64,000 nucleotides of DNA, taken from Planctomycetota bacterium. GTDB lineage: Bacteria > Planctomycetota > B15-G4 > SIAN01. Position numbers and translations under genes: made by a program. This document shows, in pieces, positions 28,075 to 36,319 of the stretch (position 1 is its first letter; the number at the start of each line of letters is the position of its first letter). The stretch is from positions 17,638-81,637 of the forward strand of contig SIAN01000018.1 in assembly GCA_009691715.1 (NCBI GenBank), given 5' to 3'. Under the pieces are notes generated by a model, which saw only the letters and a list, made by a program, of their open reading frames with translations, was not told the origin of the DNA and did not search any database.

Positions 28075-29051
28075 CGCCGCTCGACGTCGTCCCTTCCGGG
28101 AAATAGTCGAGGAAACGGGCCTTGCGCATCGGGTAGGCGCTGCGCCGAGGCCGGCCGGGTGCCGCCGCGCTCGATGAGCTCGATCGGGCGCCCGTCGCCA
28201 TCGCGGCGCAGTTCGAGCGACAACGCGGTTCCGTCGAGGTTCGTTCCGTAGGCGTGCAGAATCCGATGCTTCAACGAGTAGATCACGACGATCGACTCGT
28301 CGCCGACGCGCACCTCGACGAGCGTGCGTTGGTCGAGTTCCTTCAGCGCCAGCAGGCGAGCGGCCGCGCCGAAGCGCACGACGACTCCAAGGCCGTCGAG
28401 TCCGCGCGCGTCGTAGAGGAAGAGGCGCTCGCGCTCGGCAGGACCGCGCTCCGCGTCGTCGACGATCGTCCCTTGCGGGTGGTCGTCCCGCCAGCCGGCC
28501 CAGTCGCGCACGACTGAAGCCGCGACTTCGAGGAAGCTTCCAGCGAGCGGTCCCGACTGCGCTTCACCGGTCGATAGCAACCAGTGGCTGCTGGTCTCGA
28601 CGTCGTAGAGCACCGCGGAGGCACGCCACAGCGTGCGCAAGTTGCCGAACGTGAAGTCCCGGTCGCCCACTTTGCGCAGGAAAACGATGGTCGCCTGGCA
28701 GACCATGCACCAGGTGACAGCCAGCGTAAGCCCGCCGACGGTGTCGTTCACCACTTCATGCGCCGCGATCAGTGTCAGCGGCTAGGCGCGCGCGACTCCG
28801 CCGATCTCGACACCGATCACCCAATCGCCATCCGCGACGCTCTTGGGCGGCCCTTGCGACGCCGGTTCGTGCACGGTCGCCGGCACGACGTGGAAGGGCG
28901 GCCAACGGTTCGCATCGTCTCGCTGGTCCGGTGATGGGGGCTTGGGATGGCCCGCTCCCGAGGCGGGATCCTGCGCATGCGCTCTCGATGAGACGGCCAG
29001 GCCGATGACGACCGCGAATGCAGCGCGAACCAGTGCCGCGTGGGCGGTCAT
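28011..29051 (-). pseudogene. DUF3179 secreted protein with in-frame TAG
   Basis: From ATG 29051 a signal peptide (LVRAAFAVVIGLAVSSRAHA) leads to the DUF3179 N-terminus: FHVVPATVHEPAS, then DWVIGVEIGGVARA. A TAG stands at 28784-28782, and the same frame goes straight on with PLTLIAAHEVVNDTVGG, the domain's most conserved block, and VTWCMVCQATIVF. Family members read ARAYPL, so TAG replaces a Tyr codon (TAC or TAT). The 3' end after IELIERGGTR no longer looks like the family and may be frameshifted; the present frame stops at 28011. DUF3179 has no established reaction. The damage looks recent, since the conserved text is otherwise whole. Confidence 0.72.
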
Positions 29052-29091
29052 GATGGGCCTCATCGGCGAGCAGGGATGTGCGCTCACCGGT

Positions 29092-30297
29092 TCACTCCTC
29101 GACGACGACGATTCGACGCCACATCGGCCCCGCCCGGAACGCCGATTCGGGCAGCAACCACACCACGATCTTCTTCTTCTTCCAATCGGCGGCCGACTTC
29201 CTCGCCAGCGCCTCGCGGCAGGCGTCCTCGACTCCGCCCTTCGGGTTGATCTTGTCGATCGACCAGCCGCTGAAGCGATAGAGCTGCGCCGTGAAGTCGC
29301 ATTCCGAGGAGTTGTGGAAGTCGGCGAAGCTGCCGGAGAGCAATGCGATCGGGCTCGACGGCCGGACGGAGTCAAGACGCAGGCCCTTCGGCTTCGTGAC
29401 CTGCGTGCAGTGGAGCCGCTCCGGCTTGGCGCCTTCCGGAGTTCCTCCCCACTGGACTCTGACTTCGACGTCCTTGGCGGTGGCGATCCAGTCGACGCCC
29501 TCCACCGCCGGGCCTTGCGTGAACCACGGATACTGACGGAGCCGCCCCGCGATCAGACCCGCGGCGAGTTCTGCTCCGCGTGGTGTCCAGTGCTGGTTGT
29601 AACGCAGGAACAGCTGGTCAAGCCGGTCCGCGCCGCCGCCATAGCGTTGCGCGACGAACTCCGGCGTGATGTCGAGGACTTCGACCCCTTCGTCGACCAG
29701 CGCTTTCACGAAATGAGGCGTCGCCGGGCAGAAGCCGGCGAAACCCTCGACCGTCGCCATCTCCATCGCCAGCTCGGGGTAGAGCGACGGGCGCGTCGGG
29801 AACGTCACCAACAGGAAGTCGACGCCGTGGGCGCGGAGCTGCCGGTTCAGGTCGACGATCGCGGCGAACGGATGGGTCGGGTTCTCGCGATCGAGAATCG
29901 GCAGGACCGGCCCACCCGGCCGGTTCACGTGCCAGTCCAGCCAGTTCTTGAGCGCAATGTCGGTGAAAACGCCGTCGCCGACGTAAGCGAATCACTCCGT
30001 CACCGTGCTGAGCAACCGCCGGATCGTGGCGCTGTAGCCATCGACCTGGCCGAAGCGGGCTATGGCCTCGACCTGCGCTTCGGCTCGAGCGCAGTCGACC
30101 GCAAGACGCTGCGCGCGGCTCGCGTCGGCGTCGCTGACGGCGGGCAGTGCAATTGCCGGTGGCGAGGGCGCGACGGGAACGTCCTGGCTCATGCCCCGAG
30201 CGTCCGCGGAGACGAAAGCGAGCGGCAGGCAGGCCGTGATCGAGAGGCGCCGGCTCACTGGATCAGCCCTGCGCACAGCATCTGCCTCGGAACGCAT
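29092..30297 (-). pseudogene. AlgX/AlgJ-like polysaccharide O-acetyltransferase, in-frame TGA and altered catalytic Asp
   Basis: ATG 30297 gives a basic N-terminus and hydrophobic segment (RRLSITACLPLAFVSADARG), then about 100 residues, then TGA at 29994-29992. The frame continues unbroken with FAYVGDGVFTDIALKNWLDW, an SGNH-type domain (HGVDFLLVTFPTRPSLYPEL) and the expected 3' half to 29092. TGA probably replaces TGG. The family's Asp-x-His-Trp catalytic motif reads NQHW here, so the Asp is lost. The serine motif reads LLSGSFADFHN. AlgX/AlgJ proteins acetylate exopolysaccharide in the periplasm. With both a nonsense codon and an active-site change the gene looks dead, although a start at GTG 29928 would still give 278 residues. 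Confidence 0.68.
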
Positions 30298-30622
30298 CGC
30301 GCCGCATTCTTGGATGGCTCCTTCGTGCAGCCTTTGGGCGGACAACGTAGCGGCGCGCCGACGCTTCGACAATCCGTGCGCTCGCTCGGTGAGTCGATGC
30401 GGGACCTCGGCTTCTGCGCTTCCGACTAGCCCGTTCAATTCATGATCCCCGTTGCGCGGCGACGGGATGTCGGTTCAGGACAAGAAGGGAATGCGCGGTT
30501 CCGACGACGCGGGTGGAACGGCCCTTCGGGCATGCAAACCCGCTGAGGAAGAAGCGCGCGTTTTCGACGAAGTCCTGGATCGACAGACCGAGCCGCAGCA
30601 GGGGTTTCATGAATAGAACGGG
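30298..30622. other. 325-base gap with no convincing gene
   Basis: Between the damaged AlgX-like gene and the first glycosyltransferase. The only coding-like trace is a 56-codon frame on the minus strand (30610 to 30440) beginning KPLLRLGLSIQDFVENARFF. It could be the remnant of a larger protein, perhaps an acyltransferase partner of the AlgX-like gene, but it is too short to name. I see no repeat or RNA gene. Confidence 0.4.
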
Positions 30623-31795
30623 CTAGCGGAGCGACGCACTCCAGACTGCCGCGAGCGCGCGCGCCGCGTCCCGCCAGTTCCATGGCGCTTCGACCCGGAA
30701 CGGGCGGCGCTCGCTCGCGGGCAGCGACTGCTCGATCAGCGGCGCGAGCGCAGCTGTCCAGCCCGCGGCTGTCACCTCGCAACGGACGATCGCCGCGTGG
30801 CCGGCGCGCGACGCCTCGCCCGGCGCAACCGACGGCAGATCGGCGAACGGCGTGAGCGGACGCGCCACCACCGGACAGCCGAGCGCCTGCGCCTCCCAGA
30901 ACGGCAGGCCGAACCCTTCGTGACGGCTCGGGAAGAGCAGCGCGACGGCGTACTGCAGAAGCGTCGCGACCTCGCGATCGTCGAGTCGTCCGGCGAACAC
31001 GACGCGATCGCGCAACCCGAGCGACTCCACCTGTGCCGCGATCGCCGCCTGCGCGCGGCCGCCACCGACCAGCACCAGCCGCGCCTCCGCCGCAGCGCCG
31101 CTCGCCTGCGCCAGAGCGGCGAGCGCGAGGTCGAGTCCCTTGCGCGGTTCGAGATGGCCGACGCTGACGAAGCAGGGATGCCGCGCGACGCCGAGCCGCG
31201 CCAACAGCGCGCGTGCCTCCGCCGGCGGTAGTGGCAGCGCACCGCCGACGTTGGCGTTGGCGACGCAGTGCACGCGCGCGGGCTCGACGCCGAGCTGGTA
31301 CTCGATCGCGCGCGCGCTGGCGGTCGAGACCGTGACGATGCCGGCGAGCCGACGCGCGATCGGCGGCAACCAGCGGCGCGCGGCAAAGTGCCGAGGCGCA
31401 TGGCGCCGCCACGATTCGCCGGTGGCGGCGCGCGGCTCGTTCCAGCGCAGGTCGTGCAGCGTGAGGAACGCAGGCACACTGCGCGGCGCGAAGCTCGGGA
31501 TCGTCTCCGAATGCCACAGCCGCGCGACTCGGCGGAGCGCGTCGAGGCCAACGCCGGCCGGTGGTGCGCCGCGCACATGGCGCCACGCGCGCGCCAACGG
31601 TCCGCCCGGCGACTTTGCCTGCACGATCTCGACGCGTCCGAGCGCGAGCCCGTCGAGCAGGGTGCTGCCGCGCGCGACGATGACCGCGAGCGGCGGCAGA
31701 TCGACCTGCTCGACCCATGCGCCGAGCCAACCGCGCAATCGCGTGCGCGCGCCACTCGCTCCATCGGGGATCGCGGAGGCGTCGACGACGATCAT
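30623..31795 (-). CDS. Glycosyltransferase family 4 protein
   Basis: A 390-residue GT-B glycosyltransferase. The C-terminal donor-binding half carries the GT4 signature: FVSVGHLEPRKGLDLALAAL, then LLFPSRHEGFGLPFWEAQAL with the E-x7-E catalytic pattern, then GCPVVARPLTPFADLPSVAP. The N-terminal half contains LTLHDLRW and a VSTASARAIEYQLGV strand. It transfers a sugar from a nucleotide donor to a growing glycan on the cytoplasmic face. ATG 31795 overlaps the previous gene's TGA (ATGA). Last of a four-gene block with two more GT4 genes and a flippase. Confidence 0.88.
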   Translation of the reverse strand: MIVVDASAIPDGASGARTRLRGWLGAWVEQVDLPPLAVIVARGSTLLDGLALGRVEIVQAKSPGGPLARAWRHVRGAPPAGVGLDALRRVARLWHSETIPSFAPRSVPAFLTLHDLRWNEPRAATGESWRRHAPRHFAARRWLPPIARRLAGIVTVSTASARAIEYQLGVEPARVHCVANANVGGALPLPPAEARALLARLGVARHPCFVSVGHLEPRKGLDLALAALAQASGAAAEARLVLVGGGRAQAAIAAQVESLGLRDRVVFAGRLDDREVATLLQYAVALLFPSRHEGFGLPFWEAQALGCPVVARPLTPFADLPSVAPGEASRAGHAAIVRCEVTAAGWTAALAPLIEQSLPASERRPFRVEAPWNWRDAARALAAVWSASLR

Positions 31796-32943
31796 CGGCG
31801 CCGCTCCACGACGTCGCGCCAGAGCGCGTGGAGCTGCAGCGCCGCGGTCCGCCATCTCATCGTGGCGACCCGCGCCCGCCCGCGCGCGCGCAACGTCGCC
31901 CGCAGCTCCGCGTCGCCAAGCAAGCGTTCGAGCGCCTGCGCCAGCGCGGCCACGTCGCCAGCCGGCACCAGCAGCGCGGCGCCTTCACCGGTTCCATGCG
32001 TCGCGACCACCGGCGTCCCGCACGCCATCGCCTCGAACGCGGGCAGGCCGAAGCCCTCGAACCACGACGGCTGCACCAGCAGTTCGGCATGCGCGTAGAG
32101 ATCGGGCAGCAGTGCGTCCTCGATCCAGCCCGGGAACTGGACGATCTCCGCGATCCCGAGCGCAGCCGCTCGCGCGCGCAACTCTTCCGCCGGCGCGCCC
32201 TCGACGCCCGCGAGCAGCAGTTGCGTCCCGCCGCGCGCGGCCGCCGGCAGCCGGGCGAAGGCGTCGAGCAGCCCGCCGACGTTCTTGCGCGCGCGCGCCG
32301 CTCCGACGAACAGCAGGTAGGGACGATCGGGCAGTCGCAGCGCCTGCAACAGCTCGGCACGCGAACGCGAGGAGACGTGGTCGAGGAAGCGCGCATCGAC
32401 TCCGTGCGGCACGACCACGCACTTCGCCGCCGCGCGCGGCGAGGCCTCGGCGATCCGACCGCGCGTGCGCGACGAGACCGCGACGATGCGCGCGGCCCGC
32501 CGCGCCGCAAGGTGAAGCCACGCGCGACGCGCCCACTGGCGGCCACCCGCCTCATCGCCGCGCAACCCCTCGCGCCACGGCACCTCGTGCCACGTGACCA
32601 CCACCGGACAACGGGCCCGCAGCGGGAACGCCGCGACCGGCGAATGGAGCAGGTCGACTCGTTCGCGAGCGAGCCACGGCGCCAGCAGCCGCTCGCGCCA
32701 AAGCCGCGGCACCCGTCCCGCCGGCAGCTCGACGCGACGGAAGTGGAGCGGCAGGTCGAAGCCGAGGTCGACGCCGAGGTCGACGCCGAAGCCGGAGCCA
32801 GAAGCGACCCGACGCGGTGCCACCAGCAGGAACTCGTCGTCGGGCGCGAACGCCGCGAGCTCGCGCAGCAGCGAACGCTGCACGCGCGCGACGCCGGTCG
32901 GCCGCGCGGTTGCCTGCACGCTGACGTCGAACGCGACGCGCAC
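31792..32943 (-). CDS. Glycosyltransferase family 4 protein
   Basis: A 383-residue GT4 enzyme. Typical elements are GVARVQRSLLRELAAF near the N-terminus, VVVTWHEVPW, FVGAARARKNVGGLLDAFAR, and LVQPSWFEGFGLPAFEAMACG with the E-x7-E pattern. Near residue 53 a short in-frame DNA repeat encodes GVDLGVDLGFDL, an unusual insertion in a surface loop of the acceptor domain. One base separates its ATG from the stop of the preceding gene, so translation is probably coupled. Sugar specificity cannot be predicted. Confidence 0.88.
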   Translation of the reverse strand: MRVAFDVSVQATARPTGVARVQRSLLRELAAFAPDDEFLLVAPRRVASGSGFGVDLGVDLGFDLPLHFRRVELPAGRVPRLWRERLLAPWLARERVDLLHSPVAAFPLRARCPVVVTWHEVPWREGLRGDEAGGRQWARRAWLHLAARRAARIVAVSSRTRGRIAEASPRAAAKCVVVPHGVDARFLDHVSSRSRAELLQALRLPDRPYLLFVGAARARKNVGGLLDAFARLPAAARGGTQLLLAGVEGAPAEELRARAAALGIAEIVQFPGWIEDALLPDLYAHAELLVQPSWFEGFGLPAFEAMACGTPVVATHGTGEGAALLVPAGDVAALAQALERLLGDAELRATLRARGRARVATMRWRTAALQLHALWRDVVERRR

Positions 32944-32944
32944 G

Positions 32945-34111
32945 TCAGCCTCCCCCGACCGAATCGATCACGCGCAGGAGTGTGCGCGCCGCGCTGTCCC
33001 AACGGAACTGCGCCACACGCGCCCTTCCGCGCGCCGCGAGGTCGGCTCGCAATGCCACATCTCCACCCACGCGCTGCAATGCCTCCGTGATCGACTCCTC
33101 CGACTCGGGATCCACCAGCAGCGCGGCATCGCCCGCGACCTCCTGCGTCGACGAGCGCGCCGAAGTCAGCACTGGCACCCCGAGCGCAAACGCCTCGACG
33201 ATCGGCAGCCCGAAGCCTTCCCACAGCGACGGGTAGCAGAGCAGCGAGGCGTCGCGCAGCCAGGCGAACAACTCGCCCTCGTCGACTGCGCCGCGCACGC
33301 AAACTGGCGCCGCCGCGCCGTCTCGCGCCATCTCGGCGCGCGCAATCTCGGCGCGCAACGCTTCCGTCTTCCATCCCCACGGCCCGACCAGCACGAGGTC
33401 GAGCTCGAGCCCGCGCGAGCGTGCCGCCCGCCATGCCCGGACCAGCCGCACGACGTTCTTGCGCGGCTCGAGCGTGCCGACGTGGAGCGCGTACGGTCGT
33501 GTTGGATCGGCGCGCGGATCGCGACGAGCGCCGGGCGCGACGCGTGTCGCATGGTCGCCGCCGAGCGGGATCACCGTGATGCGCTCCGGCGCAATCTGCC
33601 ACCGCTCGATCAGGTCAGCGCGCGTCGCGTGACTCGGGACGATGATCGCCGCGGCGTGCGCCACCGCGCGACGCAGCCGCGTCGCCGCCGCCTCATGGAA
33701 GCCTTCGTCGTGGAAGTCGCGCGACACCTCGAAGGCGAGATCGTGCACCATCACGATCTGCGGGCAACGCAAACCCGCCACGAACACGAGATCGGTGTGG
33801 ACGAACGCATCGAGCCTGCCGGTCAGCCATTCCGTGCGAACTCCTGGCAGCCGCGCCGCCCACTGCAACGCTTTCGCCGGCAGGCGCGGCGCGAAGAGGC
33901 GCACGTTCGGCCGGGCGAGGAGTTCGGCGGGGAGCGGTCGCGCCCAAGCTCGGCCATGGCGTGACGCGGCGTAGAGCAGGATCTCGCGCTCGGGCGCGGC
34001 GTCGGCGAGCGCGCGCGCCAGCTCCACTCCGACGCGGCCAATGCCACAGGGCGCGCGCAGTGCCGCACGCACATCGAGGCCGATGCGCCGCACTCGCGCC
34101 TTCGCGCTCAT
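32945..34111 (-). CDS. Glycosyltransferase family 4 protein
   Basis: A 388-residue GT4 enzyme starting at ATG 34111, whose ATGA overlaps the flippase stop. Motifs: GIGRVGVELARAL (glycine-rich acceptor-domain loop), MVHDLAFEVSRDFHDEGF, IIVPSHATRADLIERW, YALHVGTLEPRKNVVRLVRA, and LLCYPSLWEGFGLPIVEAFALG with E-x7-E. The VGTLEPRKN block is the usual nucleotide-sugar site of mannosyl- and rhamnosyl-type GT4 enzymes. Together with the other two transferases it should build a short repeat unit before export. Confidence 0.9.
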   Translation of the reverse strand: MSAKARVRRIGLDVRAALRAPCGIGRVGVELARALADAAPEREILLYAASRHGRAWARPLPAELLARPNVRLFAPRLPAKALQWAARLPGVRTEWLTGRLDAFVHTDLVFVAGLRCPQIVMVHDLAFEVSRDFHDEGFHEAAATRLRRAVAHAAAIIVPSHATRADLIERWQIAPERITVIPLGGDHATRVAPGARRDPRADPTRPYALHVGTLEPRKNVVRLVRAWRAARSRGLELDLVLVGPWGWKTEALRAEIARAEMARDGAAAPVCVRGAVDEGELFAWLRDASLLCYPSLWEGFGLPIVEAFALGVPVLTSARSSTQEVAGDAALLVDPESEESITEALQRVGGDVALRADLAARGRARVAQFRWDSAARTLLRVIDSVGGG

Positions 34112-35559
34112 TCGTCGGCACCGAGGCGCAAGGGCAGCGCGCGAGCGGCCACGATCGCGACCGCGAATAGCGCCACCGCAGCCGGGACGACGTGGCGCGG
34201 AGCGAGATCCCGCAACGGCAGCGCGATCGCCGCGACGCCGGCGGCGGCCAGCACCGGACGCAGCAGCGCACGCGAGAGCGACCACGAACCGCTCGCGCGG
34301 CGCAGTTCGACGCTCACCCAAATCGTGACCAGCCACTCGGTGGCGGCCGTGCCGAAGGCGGCGCCGACGACACCGAACTTCCAGATCAAGCTGCCGCCCA
34401 CCAGCAGCTTCGCGAACAGCGCGACGCACGTGACGCGCAACAGCACCTTCTGGCGGCCGAGCGCGGTGAGCGCCTGCATCTGCGGGATCGCGGCGAAGAT
34501 CGCGACGGCGGCGAGCGCGAGCAGCGGCAGGCAGCGGAGCAGGTCACGATTCGTCGCGAGGAACTGCTCGAGCGGCACAACCTCGCCGCGGCGCCCCCAG
34601 AACAGCCACAACGCCTGCCCGCCCCACGCGAACGCGAGCGCCAGCGCCGGCAGGGAGAAGCCGGCCAGCACCACGACGGCGCGACGCACCAGCGCGACCA
34701 GCCGTCCTGGAGTCGACGCGAAGCGCGACAGCGCCGGGAACAGCGAGCCGGCGAGGTAGCTCGGCAGCGCGATCGAGAACGACAGCAAGGGGAAGGTCTT
34801 GGCCCAACGGCCGTTCGCGATATCGCCGTGGAACTCGTTCAGCAGCAGTGCGTCCATGCGGAAGTAGAGGGTCGAGATCGCCGCCGAAAGCCCGAGCGGG
34901 GCCATCGCCGCGAACAGCGCCTTCACGGTCGCGTCGTCGACCGGGCCGAGCAGTTGCACCTGGCGCGACGCGGCGATCCACGGCACCAACGACTGCAGCA
35001 ACAGCGCGGCGGCAAACGCGACCACGAACCAGCCGGGTTCATGCACATCGGCGCCACACAGCGCGGTCGAGAGCCCGAGATAGACCCCGAATCCGATCAG
35101 CGGAGCCAAGCCGATCGCGGCGTAGCGCACGCGCACCTGCAACCACGCCGCGGCCGCGTTCGGTGGCACCGCGACGAGGTGGAGCGCGCCGAGGATCGGG
35201 AGCGCCGCGTTCGCGAGGCTTCCTTCTTTCCACCACGACACCGCCACGCAGACCGCGAAGCCGGACAGCGCCATCGCGACGCGCACGCGGAACGCCGCGC
35301 GGATCACCGCCTCTTCGCGTTCTGGCTGGCGCGCCGCTTCGCGGACCGCGATCGCCATCGATCCGAAGTCGACCAGCGCACCCACGACCAGGAACAGGTT
35401 GAAGTAGTAGTTGAAGCGCCCGAGTCCGGCGTCGCCGAGATGGCGCCCGATCAGCAGCAGCGCCGACGCCGAGCACGAGGCGGTTCCGAGGCGGCTGAAG
35501 AGCTGCAGGCCGGTGCCGGTCAGCACGCGCCGTTCGAGCGTCGTCTTGCGCAGTTCCAC
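34108..35559 (-). CDS. Polysaccharide flippase (Wzx/MATE-like membrane protein)
   Basis: A 483-residue integral membrane protein with about 12 hydrophobic helices. The N-terminus TGLQLFSRLGTASCSASALL and GRHLGDAGLGRFNYYFNLFL is the standard start of the O-antigen/oligosaccharide flippase family. Start is GTG 35559, 35 bases from the divergent thymidylate kinase, and no ATG fits the family N-terminus. It should move lipid-linked oligosaccharide across the inner membrane. It leads a four-gene transcription unit with three GT4 genes, joined by overlaps of a few bases. A polymerase (Wzy) and chain-length regulator are not in the window. Confidence 0.87.
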   Translation of the reverse strand: MELRKTTLERRVLTGTGLQLFSRLGTASCSASALLLIGRHLGDAGLGRFNYYFNLFLVVGALVDFGSMAIAVREAARQPEREEAVIRAAFRVRVAMALSGFAVCVAVSWWKEGSLANAALPILGALHLVAVPPNAAAAWLQVRVRYAAIGLAPLIGFGVYLGLSTALCGADVHEPGWFVVAFAAALLLQSLVPWIAASRQVQLLGPVDDATVKALFAAMAPLGLSAAISTLYFRMDALLLNEFHGDIANGRWAKTFPLLSFSIALPSYLAGSLFPALSRFASTPGRLVALVRRAVVVLAGFSLPALALAFAWGGQALWLFWGRRGEVVPLEQFLATNRDLLRCLPLLALAAVAIFAAIPQMQALTALGRQKVLLRVTCVALFAKLLVGGSLIWKFGVVGAAFGTAATEWLVTIWVSVELRRASGSWSLSRALLRPVLAAAGVAAIALPLRDLAPRHVVPAAVALFAVAIVAARALPLRLGADE

Positions 35560-35594
35560 GGCGGGCAGACAGTAGCGCGCTACGCTCCCGCGCC

Positions 35595-36224
35595 ATGGAT
35601 CGAGGCAACCGGACACCACGCGGACGGCTGATCGTTCTCGAAGGGATCGACGGGACCGGCAAGACCACGCTCTGCGCGCGACTGGCATCTGCGCTGCGCG
35701 CCGCCGGCCGCGTCGTGGTCGAGACACGCGAGCCGTGGACTTCGCCCGCCGGCCAGGAACTGCGCCGCGTGCTGGCCGCAAGAGAGCGGACGACCAGCGG
35801 CGCCGAAGAGCTCGAACTGTTCCATGCGGACCGCGCGGCGCACGTGACCGCGGTCGTCGAACCGGCGTTGGCGCGCGGCGACTGGGTGGTGCAGGACCGG
35901 ACCTACTGGTCGACCGCCGCCTACCAGGGCGCGCGCGGATTGCCGATCGCCGAGATCCTCGCGCGCAGCTGCGCCATCGCGCCGACGCCCGATCTGACCG
36001 TGCTGCTCGAACTCTCGCCGGAGCAGGCGCTGGCGCGGATCAACGCGAGTCGCGCGGCGACCAGCAGCTTCGAGAAGCTCGAAGATCTGCGTGCCGTGGC
36101 GCGCGTCTACGACGAACTCGCCCGCGCGGAACCGTCCATCGCGCGACTCGCCGCCGATCGCCCGCTCGAACAGGTTGCACGCGAACTGCTCGCGCTCTGC
36201 CGCAAGCGGCTCGGCGCGCCGTAG
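35595..36224 (+). CDS. tmk: Thymidylate kinase
   Basis: A 209-residue cytoplasmic kinase that phosphorylates dTMP to dTDP. P-loop EGIDGTGKTT, the substrate-binding VETREPW (DR/ER-x-P type), the DRTYWSTAAYQG motif, and LLELSPEQALARI all follow the family order and length. The usual lid arginines are only partly evident in NASRAATSSFEKLE, which differs from the common RGxxDRFE form. ATG 35595 follows the divergent flippase start closely. It stands alone, ending just before a tandem repeat. Confidence 0.9.
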   Translation: MDRGNRTPRGRLIVLEGIDGTGKTTLCARLASALRAAGRVVVETREPWTSPAGQELRRVLAARERTTSGAEELELFHADRAAHVTAVVEPALARGDWVVQDRTYWSTAAYQGARGLPIAEILARSCAIAPTPDLTVLLELSPEQALARINASRAATSSFEKLEDLRAVARVYDELARAEPSIARLAADRPLEQVARELLALCRKRLGAP

Positions 36225-36231
36225 CAGACGG

Positions 36232-36319
36232 CGTCAGCTCGGCGGCAGTGCCAGTGGGCCGCCTCGTCAGCTCGGCGGCAGTGGCAGTGGGCCGCCTCGT
36301 CAGCTCGGCGGCAGTGGCG
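36232..36319. repeat. 33-bp tandem repeat between convergent genes, each unit a hairpin
   Basis: Two full 33-base units (36232-36264 and 36265-36297) differ by one base; a third partial copy (36298-36319) contains the histidine kinase stop codon at 36302-36300. Each unit contains GGCGGC and GCCGCC able to pair. The repeat thus duplicates the last codons and stop region of the kinase gene (PLPPS then stop on the minus strand). Stacked hairpins here could end both the kinase and thymidylate kinase transcripts. Confidence 0.75.

Noticed and set aside
19643..28784. TAG read as pyrrolysine or a reassigned amber codon
   Set aside because: The two TAG codons replace different residues (Trp at 19643, Tyr at 28784), and many genes would need TAG sense codons if it were reassigned. 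Point mutation explains both better.
35560..35594. A short divergent promoter pair as an unusual feature
   Set aside because: Thirty-five bases are short for two promoters, but elements can lie within the coding starts; nothing distinctive is visible.
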